Below are positions 53,590-63,720 of a stretch of 64,000 nt of DNA, piece after piece. The notes beneath the pieces are model-generated. The model had not been told where the DNA came from. It ran no database searches and saw nothing but the letters and a program-made list of their open reading frames with translations. A program made the translations under genes and the position numbers. The stretch is taken from positions 248,001 to 312,000 of the forward strand of contig NZ_AP022574.1 in the NCBI RefSeq assembly GCF_010729305.1. Reading direction: 5' to 3'. This DNA is from Mycolicibacterium psychrotolerans. Its GTDB lineage: Bacteria > Actinomycetota > Actinomycetes > Mycobacteriales > Mycobacteriaceae. The first letter of the stretch is position 1, and every line of letters starts with the position of its first letter.

Positions 53590-53648
53590 GGACGCGTCCT
53601 CCTGTCGGGACGCCTGCTGGGCCCCATTCGGCCGCGGGGGCGGCTCGG

Positions 53649-54506
53649 TCAGTCGGCCAGGGCGCGTCCCACGATGAGCGGGTCGGGCCGGCCGACGACC
53701 TCGTGGTCCTTGTTGTCGTAGTCGAACTTACTCAGCACGTAGCGCATCGCGTTGATGCGGGCGCGCTTCTTGTCGTTGCTCTTGACCACCGTCCACGGCG
53801 CGATCTCGGTGTCGGTCCAGGCGAACATGTCCTCTTTGGCAGCGGTGTAGTCGTCCCATTTGTCCAGCGAGGCAAGGTCGGTGGGCGAGAGTTTCCACTG
53901 CCGCACCGGGTCCACCTGGCGGATGGTGAACCGGCTGCGCTGCTCGGACGGCGAGACCGAGAACCACAGCTTGGTCAGGCTGACGCCGTCGTTGACCAGC
54001 ATCTGCTCGAACAGCGGCACCTGGCGGATGAACTCGGCGTGTTGCCTGGGCGTGCAGAACCCCATCACCCGCTACACACCCGCGCGGTTGTACCAGGACC
54101 GGTCGAAGAGCACGATCTCACCCGCCGAGGGCAGGTGCTCCACGTACCGCTGGAAGTACCACTGCGTGCGTTCCTTCTCCGTGGGCTTCTCCAGTGCGAC
54201 GACGCGCGCGCCGCGCGGGTTGAGATGCTCGGTGAAGCGCTTGATCGTGCCGCCCTTGCCGGCGGCGTCGCGGCCCTCGAAGACGATGACGTGCCGGTGG
54301 CCGTGGGCCTGGCTCCACTTCTGCAGCTTCGGCAGTTCGATCTGCAGCAGCCGCTTCTGCTCCTCGTAGTCCTCGCGCTTCATCCGCTCGGCGTAGGGGT
54401 AGTTCTCGCGCCAGGTGTCCACGATCTCGCCGCTGGGGCGCAGCATCAGAACGGGATCGTCATCGTCGTCGTCGACGACGTGGTAGCCGGAGAGGTCCGC
54501 AGTCAC
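53649..54506 (-). pseudogene. ppk2: polyphosphate kinase 2, interrupted by an in-frame amber codon
   Basis: Codons 1-144 (from 54506) encode the PPK2 N-terminus with Walker [10 protein letters not shown] at 79-87 and Walker [12 protein letters not shown] ending at codon 144. Codon 145 is TAG (54074-54072). The same frame then continues RVMGFCTPRQHAEFIRQVP to the end at 53649. In other PPK2 proteins the missing residue is Glu (AGVE-x-VMGFCT), so one G-to-T change explains the stop. A GTG two codons later could restart translation but would give only the lid half. It resembles M. tuberculosis Rv3232c. Sequencing error is the alternative. Confidence 0.85.
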
Positions 54507-54566
54507 CGGCAGAAGTTATCGAGTCCCGCGGACGGGAGCGTGACCTGCCGGTGAACGGCCGGTGGA

Positions 54567-56087
54567 CTACTTGGCGATGCGCTTGGGCCTGATCAGCGCC
54601 AGCTTCGTCATCATCGTGTTCATCCGCTTGAGCGCCCGCTGCGAGTTGTTGTAGTAGTTGCCGCCGGCGCCGACGTTGGTCCGGGGACTGACCACCGTCT
54701 CGATGCGGCAGTACTTGCGCAGGCCCTCCGGGCCGCCGAAGCGCGCCCCGATGCCCGAGGTCTTCCAGCCGCCCATCGGGGCGGTGGTGCACATCAGGTT
54801 GGAGATCACGTCGTTGATGTTCACTCCCCCGCAATCGAGTTGCAGCGCAACCTTTCTGGCACGCTCGATGTCCCGGGAGAACACGGCGGCCGACAGTCCG
54901 TAGGGGCTGTCGTTGGCCAACCGCACCGCCTCTTCGACCGAGGAGACCTTCATGATGGGCAGCGTCGGACCGAACGTCTCCTCGGTCATGCACGCCATCG
55001 AGTGGTCGACGTCGACCAGCACGGTGGGCTCGTAGAAGCTGCCCCCGCCGCCGCTCCGCTTGCCGCCGGTCAGCACGCGCGCCCCCTTGGCGAGCGCGTC
55101 GGCGACATGGCGTTCGGCGACGGCGACCTGGCTGTCGTCGATCATCGCGCCGAAATGGTTGCCGTCACCGGCGCCCATCTTGAGGTTCTCGACATCGCGC
55201 ACCACAGCCGCGACGAACTGGTCGTAGACCGGTTCCAGCACGTAGACCCGCTCCACGGACACGCACGTCTGCCCCGCGTTGAACATCGCGCCCCAGACCG
55301 CGGCATGCGCGGCGAGGTCGACGTCGGCGTCCTCGAGCACGATCATCGGATCCTTACCGCCCAGTTCCAGGCTCACCGGGGTGAGCCGGCGCGCAGCCCG
55401 CTCGGCCACCTTCGCGCCCGTCGCACTGGACCCGGTGAACTGGATGTAGTCGCTGACGTCGATGACGGCCTCGGACACCTCCCGCGCGCCCTGCGCCAGC
55501 GCGAGAACGTCCGGTGCGCCGGAGTCGAGCCAACCCCGCATGAGCAGTTCGGCGGTCAGCGGCGTGCGCTCGGACGGTTTGAGCAGAACCGCGCAGCCGG
55601 CCGCGAGCGCACCGATGGCGTCCATCAGCGCGTTGGCCACCGGATAGTTCCACGGCGCGATGATCCCGACCACCGAGCGCGGCCGGTAATGCACCTCGAT
55701 CTTCTTGATCGACAGGAACGGCAGCGCCGCGGGGCGCTTGTCCGGAGCGAGCGCCTTCTCCATGGTGCGGATGTAGTAGGAGGCGATCATCAGGATCAAC
55801 GGCACCTCCTGCGCCGCGTCCGTGGCGGATTTGCCCGTCTCCTTGATCAGCAACTCTTCGATCTCTGCGCGGTGTTTCCCCAGCCACACCGCGTAGCGGG
55901 CCAGCACCTTCGCGCGGCCCGCGGCACCGCGCGCCTCCCACTCGCGCTGCGCGTCCCGCAACCCCGCCGCGATGCGGGTCACGTCGGCGGGGTCGGTCCA
56001 GCGCACCTGACCGGCGGGCGCGCCGGTGGCCGGGTTGGTGATCGTGCCGGTGCCGGTGAACGGCTTGACGTCGGAAGTCGCAGTCAT
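54567..56087 (-). CDS. aldehyde dehydrogenase family protein
   Basis: 506 residues. VVGIIAPWNYPV, FTGSSATGAKV (NAD site), ELGGKDPMIVLEDADVD (catalytic Glu) and FNAGQTCVSVERVYV (catalytic Cys) are all intact. Overall it fits the succinate-semialdehyde/fatty-aldehyde branch. The C-terminal extension TNVGAGGNYYNN and KLALIRPKRIAK is basic and may contact membrane or lipid. It lies 60 bp upstream of the broken PPK2 gene. Confidence 0.9.
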   Translation of the reverse strand: MTATSDVKPFTGTGTITNPATGAPAGQVRWTDPADVTRIAAGLRDAQREWEARGAAGRAKVLARYAVWLGKHRAEIEELLIKETGKSATDAAQEVPLILMIASYYIRTMEKALAPDKRPAALPFLSIKKIEVHYRPRSVVGIIAPWNYPVANALMDAIGALAAGCAVLLKPSERTPLTAELLMRGWLDSGAPDVLALAQGAREVSEAVIDVSDYIQFTGSSATGAKVAERAARRLTPVSLELGGKDPMIVLEDADVDLAAHAAVWGAMFNAGQTCVSVERVYVLEPVYDQFVAAVVRDVENLKMGAGDGNHFGAMIDDSQVAVAERHVADALAKGARVLTGGKRSGGGGSFYEPTVLVDVDHSMACMTEETFGPTLPIMKVSSVEEAVRLANDSPYGLSAAVFSRDIERARKVALQLDCGGVNINDVISNLMCTTAPMGGWKTSGIGARFGGPEGLRKYCRIETVVSPRTNVGAGGNYYNNSQRALKRMNTMMTKLALIRPKRIAK

Positions 56088-56140
56088 GCCCCCACTCTAA
56101 CCAGACATGTGACCCAGGTCGCACCCGGGGTTGACACCTG

Positions 56141-56659
56141 TCAAGTAGCCGGGGCGATGCCCCGGATGTACGCGGCCTGACCCAGATGCTGCGCGGCGTC
56201 GTCGATGATGCTGACCAGCCGCGCGCCGGCCGTCACCGGTGGTGTCCACCGCTCGTCGATGATACGGGCGAGTTCGTCGGCCGACACCGAGGCCACGTAG
56301 GACAGCGACTCGCGGTGCACCGCGTGGTAGTAGCCGCCGAGCAGTTCGGCCGACGCGCGGACCTTGGCCACCTCCTCGGGGGTGTGGCCGTAGCCGTGGG
56401 CGTCGCGCGGCAGGTCGAGGCCGAACTGGTCGACCCAGCCCTCCCGGAACCAGATCTGTTCCAGGCCGGCGATGTCGCACAGCTGCGCGTCCTGCATGCG
56501 GGCGGTGTGCCAGATCAGCCACGCGATGGTGTTCGCCTCCGGCGTCGGCCGGTAGTACGCGACGTGGTCGGTGAGGCCGTCGGTCAGATCGTCGGCGTGC
56601 TCGATCAGCCGGGTGAAGGAGTCGCGCAGGAGTTCGCGGGCAGCATCGATGTCAGCCAT
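56141..56659 (-). CDS. DinB/mycothiol-dependent enzyme-like protein
   Basis: 172 residues, four-helix DinB fold. Likely metal-binding residues are the histidines in TRLIEHADDLTDGL, AWLIWHTARMQDAQ and DDAAQHLGQAAYIRG. DUF664/DinB proteins of actinobacteria use mycothiol or bacillithiol, and mshA is in this window, but the reaction is unknown. It follows the VOC gene by 9 bp. Confidence 0.82.
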   Translation of the reverse strand: MADIDAARELLRDSFTRLIEHADDLTDGLTDHVAYYRPTPEANTIAWLIWHTARMQDAQLCDIAGLEQIWFREGWVDQFGLDLPRDAHGYGHTPEEVAKVRASAELLGGYYHAVHRESLSYVASVSADELARIIDERWTPPVTAGARLVSIIDDAAQHLGQAAYIRGIAPAT

Positions 56660-56668
56660 GGGGCCAAG

Positions 56669-57070
56669 CTACGCGGGACCGCCGCCGTGGAAAACCGCCT
56701 CGACGTTGTTGCCCTCCGGGTCGCGCACGAACGCGCCGTAGTAGTTCGGGTGGTACTCCGGCCACAGCCGCGGCTCGTGCAGCGGCTCGACCCCGAGCGC
56801 CAACGCGGTGCGGTAGAACGCCTGCACCGATTCGGCATCCTTCGCGGCGAACGCGATGTGTGTCTCGCGGTTGGGCCCGCCGACCTGACCGGCGGAGGCA
56901 TCGGCGATCCAGAAGGCGGGATGGCCGTCGGCGCCGTAGCCGATGGCGACCTCCATGTCCATCTGCCGCGTGTACCCGAGGACGCCGAGAACCTTGTCGT
57001 AGAACGTCTTCGACTCGTCCCAGTTCGAGCAGTTGATTCCGAAGTGGTCGATCACGCCCTCACCGTACAT
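56669..57070 (-). CDS. VOC (glyoxalase/bleomycin-resistance) domain protein
   Basis: 133 residues from ATG 57070 (a GTG at 57055 is the alternative; the longer frame overlaps the divergent gene). It starts YGEGVIDHFGINCSNWDESKTFYDKVLGVLG, and the metal ligands are expected at the H of VIDHF, the H of THIAFAA and the E of NNVEAVF. It probably acts on a small thiol adduct or antibiotic. The start codons of this and the divergent amidohydrolase are only 7 bp apart. Confidence 0.82.
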   Translation of the reverse strand: MYGEGVIDHFGINCSNWDESKTFYDKVLGVLGYTRQMDMEVAIGYGADGHPAFWIADASAGQVGGPNRETHIAFAAKDAESVQAFYRTALALGVEPLHEPRLWPEYHPNYYGAFVRDPEGNNVEAVFHGGGPA

Positions 57071-57077
57071 TCGGGGG
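57066..57077 (+). promoter_or_regulatory. -10 box / ribosome site of the amidohydrolase
   Basis: TACATT (57066-57071) is 6 bases before ATG 57078, with GGGGG between them. Leaderless or short-leader transcription is possible. The signal overlaps the divergent VOC start. Confidence 0.35.
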
Positions 57078-58805
57078 ATGACAGTTGACCTGATCATTCG
57101 CGGCGGCACCGTGGTCGACGGCCTGGGCGGCGAACCCTTCGTCGCCGACGTGGCAGTCAGCGACGGCGTGGTGGTCGCCGTCGGAGACGTCCGCGAGACC
57201 GCCTGGCGCGAGATCGACGCCACCGGCCTGCTCGTCACCCCCGGTTTCGTCGACCTGCACACCCACTACGACGGCCAGGCGATCTGGTCGGACCGGTTGA
57301 CCCCCTCCTCCGCGCACGGCGTCACCACCGCGGTGATGGGCAACTGCGGTGTCGGCTTCGCGCCCTGTCGCCCGTCAGACCACGACGTCCTCGTCGATGT
57401 GATGGCCGGCGTCGAGGACATCCCCGGCGTGGTGATGGTCGACGGACTGCCGTGGCACTGGGAGACGTTCCCGGAGTTCCTCGACGCCGTCGACGCCGGA
57501 CGGGGGCGCGACATCGACGTCGCCGCCTTCCTGCCGCATTCCCCGCTGCGGGTCTACGTGATGGGACAGCGCGGTGTCGACCGCGAGCCCGCCTCCGCCG
57601 AAGACCTGGCGATGATGCGCAAGCTGGCCGCCGAGGCGGTCCAGGCCGGTGCGCTGGGTTTCGCGTCGTCCCGGCTCACGCTGCACAAGTCCGAGAGCGG
57701 CCACCCCATCCCCAGCTACGACGCCGGCTACGCGGAGATCGAGGCCATCGCCCGCGGCGTCGACGACGCCGGCGGCGGGCTGATCCAGTTCGTGCCGGAC
57801 CTGATGGCCGGTGACTACGAGCCGGCGCTGCGCACGGTCTTCGACGTCGCTGCCGACGTCGGGCTGCCGGTGACGTTCACGCTCGCGATCGGCAACGCCG
57901 GTGATCCGTTCTTCCTCGATGCGCTGACCATGGTGGAGAAGGCCAACAGCGACGGTGGTCAGATCAGCGCCCAGATCTTCCCACGTCCCATCGGGTTGGT
58001 GCTGGGCCTCGACCTGTCGGGCAATCCGTTCGTGATGTACCCGTCCTATCAGGCGATCGCGGACCTGCCACTGGCCGAGCGGGTGGCCGAGATGCGCAAA
58101 CCCGAAGTGCGCGAACGCATCCTGACCGACACCCCGGCATCCGACGGACATCCGCTGATGTTCGCCGCCCAGGCCTGGAACTACATGTTCCCGCTCGGCG
58201 ACCCGCCGAATTACGAACCGTCACCGTCGGATTCGATCGGTGCGCGCGCGAAGGCCCGTGGTGTGAGCCCGGCCGAAGAGGCCTACGACCGCCTGCTCGA
58301 CGACGACGGCCACGCCATGCTGCTGGTCACGCTGGCGAACTTCCGCGACGGCTCGCTCGACACGGTCGCCGAACTGATCCGCCGCGACGACGTGGTGCTG
58401 GGTCTCGGCGACGGCGGCGCGCACTACGGGATGATCTGCGACGCAAGCTTTCCCACCTACATGCTGACGCACTGGGTGCGGGACCGACCCAACGGCCGGC
58501 TGACGGTGGCCGAGGCCGTGCGCGAGCTGACGTCGGTGCCGGCGAAGGTGGCGGGGCTGGCCGACCGCGGCCGGATCGCGGAGGGCTACAAGGCCGATCT
58601 CAACGTCATCGACGCGGCCGCGCTGCGGTTGCACCGGCCGGTCGTGGTCAACGACCTTCCTGCCGGTGGCCGCCGGCTCGACCAGGCCGCCGACGGGTAT
58701 GTGGCCACCATCGTCTCCGGTGAGGTGATCGCCGAGAACGGTGTGCCGACGCAGGCCCGGCCCGGGAAGCTGATCAGAGGACGCCGGCCCGCGCCGACGG
58801 CGTGA
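57078..58805 (+). CDS. N-acyl-D-amino-acid deacylase-type amidohydrolase
   Basis: 575 residues, amidohydrolase superfamily. VTPGFVDLHTHYDGQ carries the HxH metal motif. Later motifs include MGNCGVGFAPCRP, SSRLTLHKSE and VVLGLGDGGAHYGMICDASF, as in D-aminoacylases and dihydroorotase-like enzymes. It should remove an acyl group from a D-amino acid or related amide, using zinc. It overlaps the next start (TGATG). Confidence 0.87.
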   Translation: MTVDLIIRGGTVVDGLGGEPFVADVAVSDGVVVAVGDVRETAWREIDATGLLVTPGFVDLHTHYDGQAIWSDRLTPSSAHGVTTAVMGNCGVGFAPCRPSDHDVLVDVMAGVEDIPGVVMVDGLPWHWETFPEFLDAVDAGRGRDIDVAAFLPHSPLRVYVMGQRGVDREPASAEDLAMMRKLAAEAVQAGALGFASSRLTLHKSESGHPIPSYDAGYAEIEAIARGVDDAGGGLIQFVPDLMAGDYEPALRTVFDVAADVGLPVTFTLAIGNAGDPFFLDALTMVEKANSDGGQISAQIFPRPIGLVLGLDLSGNPFVMYPSYQAIADLPLAERVAEMRKPEVRERILTDTPASDGHPLMFAAQAWNYMFPLGDPPNYEPSPSDSIGARAKARGVSPAEEAYDRLLDDDGHAMLLVTLANFRDGSLDTVAELIRRDDVVLGLGDGGAHYGMICDASFPTYMLTHWVRDRPNGRLTVAEAVRELTSVPAKVAGLADRGRIAEGYKADLNVIDAAALRLHRPVVVNDLPAGGRRLDQAADGYVATIVSGEVIAENGVPTQARPGKLIRGRRPAPTA

Positions 58806-59203
58806 TGACCCGGCCTCGACTACTTCCGATGAGCGTCAAGGTGGATCTCGACACGCTGGCCGATACCATCGTCGACTTCTCGTTCGCCTACCTCGTCACC
58901 GTCGGCGACGACTACCGCGCCCATACCGTCGCGGTCGACCCGGTCCTGACCGACGGCGCGCTCGTCATCGACTCGGTGGGCAACAGCACCCGCCGCAATG
59001 CCGGCGCACACCCGGACGTGACGCTGGTGTGGCCGCCGCACGAGCCAGGCGGTTACACGCTGATCGTCGACGGCACGGCGGCGGACGCTGGAGCCGGATT
59101 GCGCGTCGAGCCCGTGGGCGCGGTGCTGCACCGCAAGCCGAACCCGAACTCCGCGCTGTCGGCGACGGGATGCGGAGACGACTGCGTGCCGCTCAGCGAG
59201 TGA
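58805..59203 (+). CDS. pyridoxamine 5'-phosphate oxidase-like protein
   Basis: 132 residues from ATG 58805, overlapping the previous stop. The split-barrel fold is indicated by DFSFAYLVTVGDDYRAHTVAVDPVL and SVGNSTRRNAGAHPDVTLVWPP. It probably binds a flavin or F420 cofactor; activity is unassigned. Its last 11 bp overlap the convergent oxidoreductase gene. Confidence 0.76.
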   Translation: MTRPRLLPMSVKVDLDTLADTIVDFSFAYLVTVGDDYRAHTVAVDPVLTDGALVIDSVGNSTRRNAGAHPDVTLVWPPHEPGGYTLIVDGTAADAGAGLRVEPVGAVLHRKPNPNSALSATGCGDDCVPLSE

Positions 59204-60188
59204 CCACGACCTTGCCCGCCATCCGGCCGGACTCGACATCGCGGTGCGCGTCGATCAGCCCGGCCGCCGAGAAGTCGGTGATCGTCTTGGTAACCGTGGC
59301 GCGCAGCGTTCCCCCATCGACCAGCTCCGCGGTGCGGGCCAGCAGCCGCTGCTGTTCGATCATGTCGGGGGTTTCGAACATCGCACGGGTGAACATCAGT
59401 TCCCAGTGCCAGGCGATGCTCTTGGCCTTGAGCCCGACCAGTTCGAGGCCCTCGGGTTCGTCGATCGCGGTGATGTGACCGAACGGTTTGACGATCGCCT
59501 CGTAGTCGTCGACGTTGCCCGCCGAATGCGGCGAGAACAGATACTCGACGCCGCCGGGCACCGCCGCCAGCGTCTCGGCGCGCAGATGGTGGTGGTTCAC
59601 CACGATGTCGGCGCCCATCTGCTGCGCCCACGCCCGGGACTCGTCGCGGCTCGCCGTGGCGATCACCCGCACGCCCGTCAGTGCCTTGGCGAGCTGGATC
59701 ATGATCGAGCCCACGCCGCCGGCGCCGCCGAGCACCAGCAGGTCACCCTTCGACTCCGGGGTCAACCCGAACCGGTCGAACAGCGACTCCCAGGCGGTGA
59801 TCGTGGTCAGCGGCAGCGCCGCCGCCTCGGCGAACGACAACGACACCGGCTTGCGCGACACGATCCGCTCGTCGACCGCCTGCAGCTCGGCGTTGCTGCC
59901 CGGCCGGGTGATGTCGCCGGCATACCAGACCTCGTCGCCGACCGACAGCGTCGTCACGTCCGGTCCAACCGCCTCGATCACCCCGGCGGCGTCGTACCCG
60001 AGAATCTTCGGCCGCCCTGGATCTTCGAGGGCGGCACGCTGTTTCACGTCGACCGGATTCACCGACACCGCCCGCACGCACACCAGCACGTCGCGCGGGC
60101 GCAGCTCGGGGACGTCGATGGTGATGTCGCGCAGGCTGTCGTCGAGGGAGTCGGCCGCGAAGGCCCCGATCGCCGTCATCGTGGTCAT
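59193..60188 (-). CDS. zinc-type alcohol dehydrogenase / quinone oxidoreductase family protein
   Basis: 331-residue medium-chain reductase. GYDAAGVIEAVGPDVT, the NADPH motif VLGGAGGVGSIMIQLA and NHHHLRAETLA are visible. The catalytic zinc cysteine is absent, so it belongs to the quinone oxidoreductase-like group that reduces quinones or enoyl compounds with NADPH. It is divergent from the DUF559 gene. The 130-bp gap holds one weak inverted repeat. Confidence 0.87.
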   Translation of the reverse strand: MTTMTAIGAFAADSLDDSLRDITIDVPELRPRDVLVCVRAVSVNPVDVKQRAALEDPGRPKILGYDAAGVIEAVGPDVTTLSVGDEVWYAGDITRPGSNAELQAVDERIVSRKPVSLSFAEAAALPLTTITAWESLFDRFGLTPESKGDLLVLGGAGGVGSIMIQLAKALTGVRVIATASRDESRAWAQQMGADIVVNHHHLRAETLAAVPGGVEYLFSPHSAGNVDDYEAIVKPFGHITAIDEPEGLELVGLKAKSIAWHWELMFTRAMFETPDMIEQQRLLARTAELVDGGTLRATVTKTITDFSAAGLIDAHRDVESGRMAGKVVVTR

Positions 60189-60318
60189 GTCAGAGGTGAA
60201 CCGGCGGACGCCCGGTTTTCATCCACGGCTGTCACACCGAGAGCACGTTGAGACTCGGTTATCCACAGGCGGAGGCGGGGCCCTTTCGACGGCCGTGGTG
60301 GTGCGCTGCGATCAAGCG

Positions 60319-61149
60319 ATGACGATCGAGCACATCCTTGCGGCTAATGGCGGCATCGTCTCCGCGGCGCAACTGCGCACAAGTGGATGGTCGTACTCGC
60401 AGATCGAGAAAGTCCCTGGGTTGCGCCAGCTCCGACGAGGTTGGTACGTCGGTCCGTCCGCCCATCCTCATGTAGTGCGCGCCGTCTCGGCCGGTGGAGT
60501 ACTGAGTTGTGTGTCGGCGTTGCGTCTGCGCCACGTCTGGGTGCCCGACTCGGACCTGCACGTCCGCTACTCGGCACGAGCACGCCGGTCACGACCCGGA
60601 GTCCGCTCCTGTCACCCGTACCGACTGGATCCACCGATTGTCGGGGCGATCGACCCGCTGGACATCGCGGCGGCGTCTGCAGCGAACTATGTCGATGCCG
60701 AGGGATTGATTGTCGTCTTGGACTCGATGCTGAACACCAGGATGATCGGCATGGCGGATGCTCGATCGATCGTCGCCGCGTCGCGTTTCGCCCGGTTGAA
60801 TCTCGCCGAGCGGTGCGACCCCGCCAGCGAGTCGGGCACGGAAACCATGGTCCGACTGCGGCTACGGGCCGCCGGAATCCGCCTGCAGACTCAAGTGGTG
60901 ATAGCGCGCGTGGGGCGCGTCGACTTTCTCATCGGCAATCGCCTCATCATCGAAGTCGACAGTCGCGAGCACCATCTGTCCAAGTACCAGTCGGACCGTA
61001 CGCGCGACAGAGTTGCGGCCGGGCTGGGGTATCTGGTGGTCCGGCTGACGTATCAGGATGTCGTGCACCGATGGGAGACGGTGTTGGCAGACATTCTTGC
61101 GATCATTCGGCGGCGTGCGCACAGAGGTCCGATGACAACGTCAGCCTGA
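60319..61149 (+). CDS. DUF559 / AbiEi-like N-terminal domain protein (second copy)
   Basis: 276 residues from ATG 60319. The N-terminal wing (GGIVSAAQLRTSGWSYSQIEKVPGLRQLRRGWY) is an AbiEi-type DNA-binding domain. The C-terminal part has VDFLIGNRLIIEVDSREHHLSKYQSDRTRD, the Vsr-like nuclease core with D/E metal ligands. It is a relative of the gene at 21193 but divergent in sequence. A role in DNA processing or defence is possible and unproven. Confidence 0.8.
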   Translation: MTIEHILAANGGIVSAAQLRTSGWSYSQIEKVPGLRQLRRGWYVGPSAHPHVVRAVSAGGVLSCVSALRLRHVWVPDSDLHVRYSARARRSRPGVRSCHPYRLDPPIVGAIDPLDIAAASAANYVDAEGLIVVLDSMLNTRMIGMADARSIVAASRFARLNLAERCDPASESGTETMVRLRLRAAGIRLQTQVVIARVGRVDFLIGNRLIIEVDSREHHLSKYQSDRTRDRVAAGLGYLVVRLTYQDVVHRWETVLADILAIIRRRAHRGPMTTSA

Positions 61150-61217
61150 GAGCGTCCCGGTAGATATATGGCCGCGAAAGCGTTCTCAGCGCGACATTGC
61201 GTTCGACCACAACGAAA

Positions 61218-61255
61218 AAGCCCCGGCTCGCCAAGCGAGCCGGGGCCTTTCTCGT
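61218..61255 (-). terminator. intrinsic terminator of groEL2
   Basis: GCCCCGGCTCGC and GCGAGCCGGGGC form a perfect 12-bp stem (about 61226-61253). On the minus strand it is followed by TTTTTCGTTG. It lies 10 bp past the groEL2 stop and is the clearest factor-independent terminator in the window. Confidence 0.85.
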
Positions 61256-61263
61256 ACTGGGAC

Positions 61264-62985
<1,722 letters not shown>

Positions 62986-62999
62986 TCACCGTCCCGACC

Positions 63000-63024
63000 T
63001 AGCACTCGCCGGTCGCGAGTGCCA
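63000..63024. promoter_or_regulatory. CIRCE element 1
   Basis: TAGCACTC-N9-GAGTGCCA, one base off each end of the TTAGCACTC-N9-GAGTGCTAA consensus. It is a binding site for the heat-shock repressor HrcA. Confidence 0.85.
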
Positions 63025-63033
63025 ACTGCATTC

Positions 63034-63060
63034 TTAGCACTCGCCCAGGGTGAGTGCAAG
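63034..63060. promoter_or_regulatory. CIRCE element 2
   Basis: TTAGCACTC-N9-GAGTGCAAG; the left arm is perfect and the right arm ends in AAG in place of TAA. It lies 9 bp from element 1 (63025-63033 between them), giving a tandem HrcA operator upstream of groEL2. The second element sits just past the 3' end of the TetR gene. Confidence 0.85.
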
Positions 63061-63065
63061 GCCGT

Positions 63066-63620
63066 TCACCCAGCGCGTAGGCCGTCGAGCACGACGTCGA
63101 TGAGCCGGCCTGCGGCGGCGTCGTTGTAGCCCTGCATCGCCTGCAACCCGACCAGCAGCGCCTTGACGTCGGCGACGTCCACATCACGGCGCACGGTGCC
63201 TGCGTCCTGCGCGGCACGCAACAGCGCACCGAGCATGTCCATGAAGTCTTTCTCCGCCTCGGGAATCGCCGCATTCACATCGATCCCCATGCCGGCCAGT
63301 GCCTCGCTGAGCCCGCGGTCGGTCGCCCCCCACTGCAGCACCATGGACCGCAGGAAGGTGAACAACGCGTCTGCAGGCTCCGCGTCGTCGAGCAGGGCGC
63401 GACCCGAGGCGACGATCCCGCGGATGCGGTCCTCGACGACGGCGCGGAACAGATCCTCTTTGGTGGGAAAGTGCCGGTAGACGGTGCCGGCGCCGACGCC
63501 GGCCCGCCGGGCGATCTCGTCGATCGGCACCGCAAGCCCGTCGGCGGCGAAGGTGTCGTAGGCGACCTCGAGCACGCGCGCGCGGTTGCGCGCGGCATCT
63601 GCGCGCAGGGGCCGACTCAT
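63066..63620 (-). CDS. TetR-family regulator
   Basis: 184 residues from ATG 63620 with a good ribosome site (GGGAGG). The helix-turn-helix is VPIDEIARRAGVGAGTVYRHFPTKEDLFRAVVEDR (about 30-64); the C-terminal domain has an SBP-like ligand pocket (TetR_C). It is divergent from an SDR gene and has a long inverted repeat in the shared promoter, so it probably represses that gene and itself. Confidence 0.87.
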   Translation of the reverse strand: MSRPLRADAARNRARVLEVAYDTFAADGLAVPIDEIARRAGVGAGTVYRHFPTKEDLFRAVVEDRIRGIVASGRALLDDAEPADALFTFLRSMVLQWGATDRGLSEALAGMGIDVNAAIPEAEKDFMDMLGALLRAAQDAGTVRRDVDVADVKALLVGLQAMQGYNDAAAGRLIDVVLDGLRAG

Positions 63621-63641
63621 GCACACCTCCCGCGGGAATAC

Positions 63642-63698
63642 GAAAGCGGGGCGCGCGTTCCGTATAGTGATCAACAACCGGAGCGAACGCCCCGTTTC
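63642..63698. promoter_or_regulatory. inverted repeat in the TetR/SDR divergent promoter
   Basis: GAAAGCGGGGCGCGCGTTCCG (63642-63662) and CGGAGCGAACGCCCCGTTTC (63679-63698) are near-complementary, flanking TATAGT at 63663-63668, a likely -10 box for the SDR. These are probable operators of the TetR protein. Confidence 0.55.
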
Positions 63699-63720
63699 AC
63701 TTCATTCTAGGAGAAGCTCA

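Noticed and set aside
60236..60259. ACCGAG-N12-CTCGGT inverted repeat between the oxidoreductase and DUF559 genes
   Set aside because: Only 6 bp per arm with a long spacer, expected by chance in GC-rich DNA; no promoter element coincides.
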